Assembly (NCBI RefSeq): GCF_012843905.1
Contig: NZ_JABAGC010000001.1
Location: 62,001-126,000, forward strand
DNA from: Clostridium sp. SM-530-WT-3G
GTDB lineage: Bacteria > Bacillota > Clostridia > Clostridiales > Clostridiaceae
DNA: 64,000 nt
Direction of reading: 5' to 3'
Positions 9,774 to 18,700 of the stretch are shown in pieces. The position numbers and the translations under genes are program-made. Within the stretch, counting starts at the first letter, position 1, and each line of letters starts with the position of its first letter. Under the pieces are notes generated by a model. The model had not been told where the DNA came from, made no database searches, and was given only the letters and a program-made list of their open reading frames with translations.

Positions 9774-9884
9774 AAAGGGATGATTTGTATGTGTAAAAGA
9801 AGAATATTAACTATTGCATCTGCTCCAATCAATGTTAATTATAGATGCATTGTGAGGAGCGTAATCATAAATCATCCTTTTTTT
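9774..9884 (+). ncRNA. Candidate structured RNA element with 13-bp closing stem
   Basis: A 13-bp continuous stem (9774-9786 with 9869-9881, one G-U pair) encloses 82 bases and ends in seven T residues (9878-9884). Inside, TGCATCT (9815-9821) can pair with AGATGCA (9843-9849), while GCTCC/GGAGC (9822-9826 with 9856-9860) and CAATG/CATTG (9830-9834 with 9848-9852) make a competing or pseudoknotted helix. The 5' arm contains the ribosome binding site of the small ORF at 9789. I could not match it to a known riboswitch class. Confidence 0.45.
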
Positions 9885-9893
9885 GAGGATTAA
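9789..9893 (+). CDS. Small ORF, 34 residues, inside the structured element
   Basis: It reads MCKRRILTIASAPINVNYRC and then IVRSVIINHPFFED. GAGAAAGGGATGATTTGT in front gives a good ribosome binding site and spacing. That site is the 5' arm of the 13-bp stem whose 3' arm lies over the end of the ORF, so translation would be blocked in the full-length RNA. This arrangement is known from type I toxin mRNAs and leader peptides, but the peptide is not clearly a membrane toxin. It may not be translated at all. Confidence 0.35.
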   Translation: MCKRRILTIASAPINVNYRCIVRSVIINHPFFED

Positions 9894-10179
9894 AGTTTAA
9901 TAACAAGTTATTTTGTATAATTAATTCTATATATGTTGGAAGTGATTCTAAGTAGTTTAAGGTATATTACTATATATATTAACTTAAAGATACTTAGCTG
10001 AAATCCCTATAGCAATAGATATTAAAGTCACAGTATATTTTTATGCTTTTTTAGCATAGCATATAGATTTTAATTATGTAATATTAATATACAGATTGTA
10101 TTGCTTAGAATTTATAAAATATACTTATAAGATTAACTTGTATTAAATTTTTGATTTATGATTATAATGGTTATTAGTA

Positions 10180-10220
10180 AAGCTGAAAGCACAATGTATC
10201 TGCTTTCAGCTTTTGTTTTT
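10180..10220 (+). terminator. Strong Rho-independent terminator in the 9.9-10.6 kb gap
   Basis: A perfect 12-bp stem (AAGCTGAAAGCA 10180-10191 with TGCTTTCAGCTT 10201-10212), 9-base loop, then TTTTGTTTTT. No protein gene ends nearby on the plus strand, so it ends either the long transcript from 7.1 kb or an untranslated RNA. The rest of the gap (9894-10179, 10285-10631) shows no gene. Confidence 0.75.
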
Positions 10221-10242
10221 ATGTATGATAAATGTATTTTCT

Positions 10243-10280
10243 AAAAACAGAAGGCTGTAAAATTGGTCTTCTGTTTTTTT
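10243..10280. terminator. Second, probably bidirectional terminator
   Basis: An 11-bp perfect stem (10243-10253 with 10268-10278) flanked by A on the left and T on the right, only 30 bases after the previous terminator. It could act on both strands. Confidence 0.65.
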
Positions 10281-10631
10281 ATAAATCATATTATCAGCAG
10301 CGTTGCCACAAATGGCAATATAATATTTTATGTAACATTCCTGAGGGCAGATAGAATAATAAATATTGAAAAATTATTGTAATGTTAAACATTTTTATTA
10401 ACTTGAAATATTTGGTATAATTATTATGTTGAGTTTTATAATTAAAAGTAGTCTTATGAATCAAAATTATAAAGGTACAGAATTCATTGATCTTTATTAA
10501 AAGTGACTTTGAAATATTGATGTGTTATTTGTAAAAGTTTAAATATAGTGCAAAGAGCCTTATGAATGGGGGATTTAATAACTGGATAATCAATATAAGT
10601 AAAAAGGGATTACTAATTTGGGAGGCATGTT

Positions 10632-11813
10632 ATGATAAGAAGAAATAAAAATATATTCGGAATCCTAGCTACAGGAATAATTATTAATATGTTTTTATAT
10701 GCTGGTTGTTTAAGTTATGTATCTGCAGCAGATTTATCAGAGCAGAATGAAGTGGTAGAACAAAGCAGTTCAACTACAAATATTGATGGTATGATTATAG
10801 AAAATGGTGTTTTGATAAGTGGAAAGGATGCAGAAGGTCAAGTGAAAATTCCTTCTAATGTAAATAAAATTGCTAGTGATGCATTTGGGTGTAATGATAA
10901 AATTACAGCTGTAGAAATTCCAGATGGAGTAACAGAAATAGGAATGAGTGCATTTACTCAATGTAAAAATTTAACTAAAGTAAATATTCCAGGTAGTGTA
11001 AAAGTTATTTCCCAATATGCATTTAATGATTGTAATTTAAGTGATATTACTATTGAGGATGGAGTAGAGACTATTGGCCAAGAAGCTTTTTCAAGGTGCT
11101 TTAATTTAAAAGAAATAGAACTTCCGGAATCTCTTGAATCAATTGGTGATTGTGCATTTCAATACTGTGATAAGTTAGCAAATGTAAAATTAAAATCTAA
11201 GCTTAATATAATAGGTAATTCTGCATTTTATGGATGCACTAGTCTTACGGAAATATCTATACCTGACAATGTAGTATCAATAGGAGATAATGCATTTAAA
11301 AATTGTTCTAATATAACAAATATAAATATTAATTTACAAGGTATGACAATAGGTAGTGATACATTTCCTATAGATGCTAAAATAAATGGAAGTGATATTA
11401 CCTTTGAAGCTATTCAATCATTAAATCCAGGCTGGAATTATATTGATGGACATTGGTACTATGCAGATGATTTATGTAATATGTATAGAAATCAATGGTA
11501 TTTTAGTGGATATAATTGGTATTATTTTGGTGACGACGGTAAAATGTGTAGCAACGATATTATAGAGATAGATGGGGATGATTATATATTCAATCAAGAT
11601 GGTGAACTGATTACAGGATGGATGTATGTTCCATTAAGAAATTCATGGCTTTATTTTAATCCAAACACTGATGGAAGCAAGGGTGCTATGGTTAAATCAA
11701 AATGGATATTTAGTGAAGGTAAGTGGTATTATCTTACTGCTACTGGTGCTATGGCAAAAGACACAACAATTAATGGATATTACTTTGATAATAGTGGAGC
11801 ATGGGTAAAATAA
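10632..11813 (+). CDS. Secreted BspA-type leucine-rich-repeat protein with cell-wall-binding repeats
   Basis: 393 residues. An N-terminal signal peptide (positive MIRRNKN, then hydrophobic IFGILATGIIINMFLYAG) ends near VSAAD. Residues about 55-250 hold BspA-like LRR_5 repeats (VTEIGMSAFTQCKNLTKVNI; VVSIGDNAFKNCSNITNI). Residues about 262-393 hold aromatic, glycine-rich cell-wall-binding repeats (GWNYIDGHWYYADD; KWYYLTATGAMAKD) of the choline-binding/CW_binding type. Such proteins sit on the cell surface and bind wall polymers while the LRR part contacts host or other surface ligands. A GGGAGGCA ribosome binding site precedes the ATG. It is monocistronic, with a strong terminator after it. Confidence 0.88.
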   Translation: MIRRNKNIFGILATGIIINMFLYAGCLSYVSAADLSEQNEVVEQSSSTTNIDGMIIENGVLISGKDAEGQVKIPSNVNKIASDAFGCNDKITAVEIPDGVTEIGMSAFTQCKNLTKVNIPGSVKVISQYAFNDCNLSDITIEDGVETIGQEAFSRCFNLKEIELPESLESIGDCAFQYCDKLANVKLKSKLNIIGNSAFYGCTSLTEISIPDNVVSIGDNAFKNCSNITNININLQGMTIGSDTFPIDAKINGSDITFEAIQSLNPGWNYIDGHWYYADDLCNMYRNQWYFSGYNWYYFGDDGKMCSNDIIEIDGDDYIFNQDGELITGWMYVPLRNSWLYFNPNTDGSKGAMVKSKWIFSEGKWYYLTATGAMAKDTTINGYYFDNSGAWVK

Positions 11814-11834
11814 AATTATATTTTGAGCAAAAAC

Positions 11835-11880
11835 CCTATAGAGTAGACTTTTTAATTTTGTCTGCTCTATAGGATTATTT
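11835..11880 (+). terminator. Terminator of the LRR protein gene
   Basis: A 14-bp stem (11835-11848 with 11860-11873, one T-G pair) with an 11-base loop begins 21 bases after the stop; the T-tract is short and broken (ATTATTTT). Confidence 0.65.
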
Positions 11881-11897
11881 TAAAAATTATATTTCAT

Positions 11898-12003
11898 TTA
11901 TAATTTTTTTCTCGCTGCAATAAAATAATTCAAAGGGTCTGCATGAAGATTATCACCTAAGACTATTTCAAATCCTGCGTCTTGATTAAATTGTATATAT
12001 GCT
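11898..12003 (-). pseudogene. C-terminal gene fragment, probably methyltransferase-like
   Basis: On the minus strand an open frame of about 34 codons ends in TAA at 11898 and reads FNQDAGFEIVLGDNLHADPL then NYFIAARKKL. This looks like the last strand and tail of a class I methyltransferase-type protein (EAGFE...DN.HADP..YFIA). No start or upstream part exists, since stops precede it. It is most likely the 3' stub of a deleted gene. The family assignment is tentative. Confidence 0.4.
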
Positions 12004-12121
12004 TAAAAAATGAAAGTTAATCTTTTAATACAAATTTAGATTAAATATTTTTGCAAATTTGAATTGATAAAACATTTCTAATATAATCTCTATATAACAT
12101 ATGATAGGAGATATGAATAAC

Positions 12122-13147
12122 ATGAAATTTTACTTAGCACCCCTTGAAGGTATTACAGGATTTATATATAGAAACACATATGCTGAAGTTTTCAATAATA
12201 TAGATAAGTATTTTGCACCTTTTGTAGTTCCCAATGAAAGTAGGAGTTTAAGAACAAAGGAATTTTTTGATATACTTCCTGAAAATAATCAAGATGTACA
12301 TCTAATTCCTCAGATATTAACTAATAATGCAGATGGTTTTATCTTAACTATGAACAAAATGAAAAAGCTTGGTTATAATGAAATTAATCTTAACTTAGGG
12401 TGTCCATCAACTACAGTGGTAAATAAAAACCGTGGTTCTGGTTTTCTAGCATTTCCAGATGAACTTAACGTATTTTTAGAGAAAATATATAACTCGGCTG
12501 CCAAAGATAATATGAAAGTTTCAGTAAAAACAAGACTTGGAAGAGATAATTCAGAAGAGTTTATAAGACTTCTTGAAATATATAATAACTATCCCATTGA
12601 AGAGCTTATAATACATCCAAGAACTCAAAAAGATTTTTATGGTAAAACAATACATAGAGACATGTTTAAATATGCAATAGAAAATAGTAAAAATAGTATT
12701 TGTTATAATGGAGATATTTTTACAAAATCTGACTATACGAATCTACTAGAGCAATTAAACTGTAATATTAAAGAAGATTGTGAAGTACATAATAAACAAT
12801 TAAAAAATACTCATACAGATAAATTTATGCTTGGAAGAGGAATAATAGCAAACCCAGGAATTCTATATGAAATTAAAAATAATAAAACTGTATCTAAGGA
12901 AAAAATTAGAAAATTCCATGATAAACTGCTAGAGCGTCACTTGGAAATTTATAATAATGAACGCGGTATTCTTTTTAAACTAAAGGAAATATGGTCATAT
13001 ATGATTCATATATTTTCTAATAGCAAGGAATATAATATTGCATTGAAAAAATCGCAAAATATTGATGAATATAAAGAGATTGTTAATAGATTATTTAGAA
13101 ACGAAGATATAATTCCAGGAGCAGGCTTATTTACTAAACAAATTTAA
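12122..13147 (+). CDS. tRNA-dihydrouridine synthase (Dus family)
   Basis: FMN-dependent enzyme that reduces uridines in the D-loop of tRNA. The N-terminus MKFYLAPLEGITGFIYRN, the catalytic-cysteine motif NLNLGCPSTTVVNKNRGSG and KTRLG, HPRT and the GRGIIANPGI phosphate-binding segment are all present. Length is about 341 residues, usual for the family. Earlier in-frame ATGs (12101, 12113) exist, but TAGGAG at 12105-12110 is too close to 12113 and best serves the ATG at 12122. Stand-alone gene; no partner inferred. Confidence 0.88.
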   Translation: MKFYLAPLEGITGFIYRNTYAEVFNNIDKYFAPFVVPNESRSLRTKEFFDILPENNQDVHLIPQILTNNADGFILTMNKMKKLGYNEINLNLGCPSTTVVNKNRGSGFLAFPDELNVFLEKIYNSAAKDNMKVSVKTRLGRDNSEEFIRLLEIYNNYPIEELIIHPRTQKDFYGKTIHRDMFKYAIENSKNSICYNGDIFTKSDYTNLLEQLNCNIKEDCEVHNKQLKNTHTDKFMLGRGIIANPGILYEIKNNKTVSKEKIRKFHDKLLERHLEIYNNERGILFKLKEIWSYMIHIFSNSKEYNIALKKSQNIDEYKEIVNRLFRNEDIIPGAGLFTKQI

Positions 13148-13276
13148 AAGCATTTAGCTTCTTTTAATAAATAAAAATATTTTAAGAAAATTAAATATAT
13201 AATAGCTGTTAACTATAAAAGCATCAAAAAACTTTTAACAATTGTTAAGTTATTATATAAAATTTACTAAAAAACT

Positions 13277-13311
13277 AACAAATACAAAATGCTAAACGTT
13301 TTGTGTTTGTT
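13277..13311. other. 13-bp inverted repeat between dus and the zinc-ribbon gene
   Basis: AACAAATACAAAA (13277-13289) pairs with TTTTGTGTTTGTT (13299-13311), one T-G pair, 9-base loop. No T-tract follows on the plus strand, but AGTTTTTTAG follows it on the minus strand. It may be an operator or RNA hairpin upstream of 13381. Confidence 0.4.
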
Positions 13312-13380
13312 GAAACGTGTTGAACCATATGTTAGAATGAAGCCGAAATAATTCAACTATAAATAATATGGAGGAACACT

Positions 13381-13995
13381 ATGAAAGATAAAGGCAAGAA
13401 AGCTTGTAAGAATTGTGGTAAAGAAATAGATAAAGGAGCAAAAGAATGTCCACATTGTGGAAAAGTTCAAGTAGACTTTTTTGATAAACATAGAACAATT
13501 ACTATTGTTATTATTCTAATTATCATATTGTCTATCGTAAGCATTGTTGTTCCAATAAGTCAGACACCTAACTCATCAAGTGATACTAAAGCTTCTACAT
13601 CATCTACAGAAGTAAAAGAATCTGCTACTACAACAGATACACAATCTGACAAAGAAGTTTCTAAGGAAGATAAAGATTCAGATATAATTTCTGCACATAA
13701 GTTAGCTTCTGCATATAACGCGGATCAAGAAGAAGCAGATAAACTTTATAAGGATAAGGTAGAAACTATAAAAGGTGTAATTACTGATATAGGAACTGAT
13801 AAAGAAAAAGCATATGTTATTTTAGATTCGGATGATCCATTCAGTGCAGTAAAAATAAAATGTTTATTTAATGATCAAAGTGAAGTTGATAAGTTATCTA
13901 ATTTAGCTAAAGGTGAAGAAGTAAAAATTAAAGGTAAAATTTTAGGACAATTTGAAGATATAAATGTTGAAGTTAAGGACTGTGTATTAGATTAA
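13381..13995 (+). CDS. Zinc-ribbon membrane protein with tRNA_anti-like OB-fold domain
   Basis: 204 residues. A zinc ribbon lies at the N-terminus (CKNCGKEIDKGAKECPHCG), then one membrane segment (about 40-60, ITIVIILIIILSIVSIVV), a Ser/Thr-rich low-complexity spacer, and a C-terminal OB-fold domain of the tRNA_anti-like type (VETIKGVITDIGTDKEKAYV...GEEVKIKGKILGQF). The zinc ribbon faces the cytoplasm and the OB domain probably the outside. Function unknown; OB domains of this kind bind oligosaccharides or nucleic acids. RBS GGAGGAAC before the ATG. Confidence 0.75.
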   Translation: MKDKGKKACKNCGKEIDKGAKECPHCGKVQVDFFDKHRTITIVIILIIILSIVSIVVPISQTPNSSSDTKASTSSTEVKESATTTDTQSDKEVSKEDKDSDIISAHKLASAYNADQEEADKLYKDKVETIKGVITDIGTDKEKAYVILDSDDPFSAVKIKCLFNDQSEVDKLSNLAKGEEVKIKGKILGQFEDINVEVKDCVLD

Positions 13996-14120
13996 TTATA
14001 TTTTAAATTAAGAATATAAGTGCATATAGTGAGTTGTAATTATATTTTTTATATGTATCAATATCAACTAATTTATAAAAGAATATACTTTTATGAATTA
14101 TTTGATATTGAATTTACTAG

Positions 14121-14172
14121 AAAATCATATAAGCCGTATGTTCATAAAAATACGGCTTATATGATTTTCTTC
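14121..14172. terminator. Bidirectional terminator between convergent genes
   Basis: A perfect 18-bp stem (14121-14138 with 14151-14168) with A-run before and T-run after separates the plus-strand zinc-ribbon gene from the minus-strand EamA gene. It serves both. Confidence 0.85.
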
Positions 14173-14198
14173 AACATGTTGAATTGTAGAATAAATAA

Positions 14199-15077
14199 CT
14201 AATTACTGTTAAGTGACTTATCTTTTGTAAGAACTATAGTTGAAGTTACAATTAGAGCACATCCACATATAAGTGGAATTGATACACTTTCGTTTAAAAA
14301 TATTATTCCAAAAATTATACTTAACACGGCTTCAAATGTACCTAAAATTGAAGCAGAAGTAGAACCAATAAGTTCTATTGCATAAATAAGAAATAAAATT
14401 GAAAAAATTGTTGATATTATAGATAAACCAACATATGAAAAAATTATCTGACTATTAAAGGTGAAAACAAGATCTTTTGTTATAAAACCATAAAGTAAAA
14501 GACCAGCTGATGCACCTAAAGAAATAAACATTGTAATAACAATACTACTTAAATTTTTTATTGATTTTAATGATAATCCTATTACATTAGTTGCATAACA
14601 TATGCCTGAAAGTAAAGCAATTATTATACCAAAAGTATTTAATGTTGTGTTCTCAAAAGCTATAAGACTATACACACCAAGCAACGATAAACAAAGTGAG
14701 ATTATCTTATACAATGTGATTTTTTCTTTTAATATAAAATAACTTAATATACATACTACAGCTGGATAAATATAATGAAGAGTTGTAGCTAGTCCTATGC
14801 TAAGATAATCATATGATAAAAATAATAGCTCTGTTGTAAGAGTATATCCTATAAATCCTGTAAAAAATAATATTAGAAATTGTTTTTTACTGACCTTGAT
14901 GTTTTCTTTTCTTACAACAGTATATAAAAATAGTACTATTGCTGTAATAAGAAATCTAAAGAAAAGAGTTGTTGTTGGGGTTGAACCATTATTATATGCA
15001 ATCTTTGCAAAAACAGGCATAATAGCATAGGATATAGATGAAAGAATTGCAAAAATTATTCCTTTGTACTTACTCAA
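14199..15077 (-). CDS. EamA/DMT family transporter
   Basis: 292 residues with about ten hydrophobic segments in two five-helix halves (EamA repeats), typical of drug/metabolite transporters that move amino acids, nucleosides or other small metabolites across the membrane. Signature-like stretches include SYAIMPVFAKIAYNNG at the N-terminus and SASILGTFEAVLSIIFG in the second half. The start is TTG at 15077 with GGAGG eight bases upstream. Substrate unknown. Confidence 0.85.
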   Translation of the reverse strand: MSKYKGIIFAILSSISYAIMPVFAKIAYNNGSTPTTTLFFRFLITAIVLFLYTVVRKENIKVSKKQFLILFFTGFIGYTLTTELLFLSYDYLSIGLATTLHYIYPAVVCILSYFILKEKITLYKIISLCLSLLGVYSLIAFENTTLNTFGIIIALLSGICYATNVIGLSLKSIKNLSSIVITMFISLGASAGLLLYGFITKDLVFTFNSQIIFSYVGLSIISTIFSILFLIYAIELIGSTSASILGTFEAVLSIIFGIIFLNESVSIPLICGCALIVTSTIVLTKDKSLNSN

Positions 15078-15175
15078 ATTATGTTCCTCCTATTGTTTAT
15101 AAAAGTATATACAAGTGTATATGAATGATTAATATATATTAAGAATATAATAAAAAATTTGTATTATCAATAAAT

Positions 15176-15412
15176 ATGGTGGTATACTCGCAAAAAAAGC
15201 TGATAATTATATATATTAAAAATATAGAACATAAAAATTCAAAAGATAAACCAAAGCTTTCAAAAATGCAGATTATACTCCTTCTAAAGTATATAGATGA
15301 ATATGGATTTAATAAACCATGGCATGAAGAATTTTTAAAATATATAAACTGTATGCCTGAAGAAGATATTAATTATATAAATTCTATTAAGGGAAAAATT
15401 AACTTACTGTAA
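15176..15412 (+). CDS. Small hypothetical protein
   Basis: 78 residues from ATG 15176; no clear ribosome binding site, and the more convincing part is the C-terminal half (MQIILLLKYIDEYGFNKPWH, then EEFLKYINCMPEEDINYIN). A true start may lie inside, near 15266. A strong terminator 100 bases downstream shows that the region is transcribed on this strand. No family recognised. Confidence 0.35.
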   Translation: MVVYSQKKLIIIYIKNIEHKNSKDKPKLSKMQIILLLKYIDEYGFNKPWHEEFLKYINCMPEEDINYINSIKGKINLL

Positions 15413-15516
15413 TCTATAAAATTCATGTATAATATATATTGCAATTTATAATAATTCTCTATAATATATATCGTAAGTTAATAAGATAGAAAATATATTA
15501 AAGTAAGAGATAACAT

Positions 15517-15565
15517 AAGTATATAGATATTTTTTCAAATCAAACATCTATATACTTGTTTTTTT
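15517..15565 (+). terminator. Rho-independent terminator upstream of polC
   Basis: A perfect 12-bp stem AAGTATATAGAT (15517-15528) with ATCTATATACTT (15546-15557), 17-base loop, then GTTTTTTT. Confidence 0.7.
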
Positions 15566-15704
15566 ATATATTGCAATATCTATATTAATGAATATAATAG
15601 AATAATGCAAAAAGATTATACTATGTTATTTATAACAATAAAATAATGTAATTAATCCTTTTGTGAAACAATATAATATGAAAACTTTCAGAAAGGTTGG
15701 TTGA

Positions 15705-18700
15705 ATGAAAAAACTAAATGAAGTTTTTAGTGATTATGAATATGATATTGATGGCACCCTGATAAATGCCATTGTTGATGGCGTTGTTTTAAGAAAGAAA
15801 AGTAAAATTCTTGAGCTTAAAATTACTTCAAATGAGTATATTGAAATATTGGAAATAGAAAGATTTAATAACTTTATAAAAGAAAGATTTTACTTAAATG
15901 ATTCAAAACTTCTTATAAATTATAGTGATGACGTAGAGAAAAAATCTTTACATGAAGAGTTGGATAGTATTTTAAATTCTTTTACATTAAAACATCCTAT
16001 ATTTAAGGGGGCTTTATCAAACTGTACCTATGAAATAAAAGAAAAATCCATAGATTTTAAATTTAATATGGTAGTTTCACGAGTTTTTAAAGATTTAAAA
16101 TTTGATAAGGAAATTAGTGATGCTATTAGAAATGTATATGGAATTACTTATGCTGTAAATTTTGAAGATAGCATAACTGGTGAAGAAATTGAAAAGCTTC
16201 ATGAAAGTCAGCATAAAAAGAAGATGGAAATGCTTCAAGAAACAATAAAAGAAAATCTTAGAAATCGTGGCAATGGAAGTTCACAAACCTCAAGTGCTGG
16301 CAGTTCACAAAATAGTAATTCTAATTCAGGTGGCTCTAATGCAACTGCAAGTAATAGTAATCCTCCTGTTGGATTTAAAGCTGATATAGGAAAGCCTGTA
16401 AGAAATAAAAAAGAAAAAGATCCTAGTTTGATTTTAGGTAGAAATATAAATATTAAGGATCCTATAGTTAAAGTAGTAGATATAACTCCTAATGAAGGTG
16501 CTGTTCATATTACTGGAGAAATTTCAAATATAGAAACTAAGGAACTTAGAAGTGGTAAGATTCTCGTTTCTTATGATTTATATGATGGAACTAGTTCTAT
16601 ATGTTGTAAATCATTCTTAAAACCTGAGGAGGCTGAAGAAGCAATTGGAAGAATTAAAAAAGCAAAAGGTTTAAGAATATTTGGTAATGCAGGATACAGT
16701 AAATTTTCTAATGAAGTTGAAATAATTGCAAATACTTTAATAGAAACTGATGGTCTTAAAAAAGCTGATAGAAAAGATGATGCTGAGGTTAAGAGAGTTG
16801 AACTTCATATGCATACAAAGATGAGCATGATGGATGCAATGACAAGTGCTAAAGATCTTATAAAGAGAGCTATGAAATGGGGCATGAAGTCAATTGCTAT
16901 TACAGACCATGGTATAGTTCAAGCTTTCCCAGAAGCTCATAAACTTCTTGGACGTGATAATCCTGATATGAAGGTAATATACGGAGTAGAAGCATATTTA
17001 GCTCCAGATAAAAAGCCTAATGTTACTAATGATAAAGGTCAAAGTATAGATACAACTTATTGTGTACTAGACCTTGAAACTACAGGTTTCTCACCAAAAC
17101 TTGAAAAAATAACTGAAATAGGAATTATGAAAGTACAAGATGGTAAGGTAATAGATTCATTTAGTACATTTGTAAATCCAGAAAAACCTATACCTCAAAG
17201 AGTTGTAGAAGTTACAAATATAACTGACGATATGGTTCGTGATGCTGAAACAATAGATAAAGTATTCCCTAAAATGCTTGAATTTATTAAAGGAAGTGTA
17301 CTTGTGGCTCACAATGCTGATTTTGATATTAACTTCTTAAAGCATTATGCGAAGGAACTTGGTTATGACTTTGACTTTACTTATATTGATACATTGCCAT
17401 TAGCACAAGATTTATTTCCAGAATATAAAACATATAAGCTTGGAAGAATTGCTAAGAACTTAAATATAAAAGTTGAAGTTGCTCATAGAGCTTTAGATGA
17501 TGTTGATACAACAGTTAAAGTATTCAAAATCATGCTAGATATGCTTAAGGAAAGAGGCGCAGTTACTTTAGCTGATATTGATGAACTTGCTGCAGATGAA
17601 GAATCTAAGAAGGTTCAATACAAAAAGTTAAAGACACATCATGCTATTATTTTAGCTAAGGATTATGTTGGACTTAAGAACCTTTATAAGCTGATTTCAT
17701 ATTCTCACTTAGATTACTTCTATAAGAAACCAAGAATACTTAAGAGCATGTATAAGAAATATAGTGAAGGTCTTATATTAGGAAGTGCATGTAGTGAAGG
17801 TGAATTATACCAAGCAATACTTCTTGGTAAACCTGATGAAGTAGTAGAACAGATAGCAGCAGATTATGATTATCTTGAAATACAACCATTAGGAAATAAT
17901 GATTACTTAGTTAGAAATGGTATGGTTCCAGATAAAGAATATCTAAAGGAAATCAATAAGAAGATTATAAGTATAGCTGAAAAGCAAAATAAACTTGTAG
18001 TAGCTACTGGTGATGTTCACTTTATGGACCCAGAAGACGAAATATATAGAAGAATTCTTGAAGCTGGTCAAGGATTTAAGGATGCAGATGATCAGGCTCC
18101 TTTATATTTAAGAACTACAGAAGAAATGCTTAAGGAATTTGATTATCTTGGTAAAGAAAAGGCTTATGAAGTAGTTGTTACTAATACAAATAAGATTTCA
18201 GATATGTGTGAGCAGATAAGTCCTATTTCACCTGAAAAATGTCCTCCTCATATTGAAGGGTGTGAACAGACAATAAAGGATATTGCATATGGTAAGGCAC
18301 ATGAACTTTATGGAGATCCACTACCTGAAATTGTACAGGAAAGACTTGATAGAGAACTTGATTCTATTATAAAAAATGGTTTCTCAGTTATGTATATCAT
18401 TGCTCAGAAGCTTGTATGGAAATCAAATGAGGACGGATACTTAGTTGGTTCCAGAGGTTCCGTAGGGTCATCACTTGTTGCTTATATGACAGGTATTACA
18501 GAAGTTAATGCCCTTCAGCCTCATTACAGATGTAAGAAGTGTAAATATTCAGATTTTACTGATTACAAAGTAAGTAATGGATTTGACTTACCAGATAAAA
18601 AATGTCCAGTATGCGGTGAGGATTTAGGTAAGGATGGAATGGATATCCCGTTTGAAACCTTTCTTGGATTTAATGGTGATAAGGAACCTGATATCGACTT

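Noticed and set aside
10303-10318. TTGCCA-CAAA-TGGCAA hairpin near 10.3 kb, similar to the core of the polC terminator
   Set aside because: Too short and without a T-tract; the similarity to 20178-20193 is limited to six bases per arm and may be chance.
14020-14202. 60-codon plus-strand ORF after the zinc-ribbon gene
   Set aside because: It lies over an 18-bp bidirectional terminator, has no ribosome binding site and an odd Tyr/Phe/Ile-rich composition.
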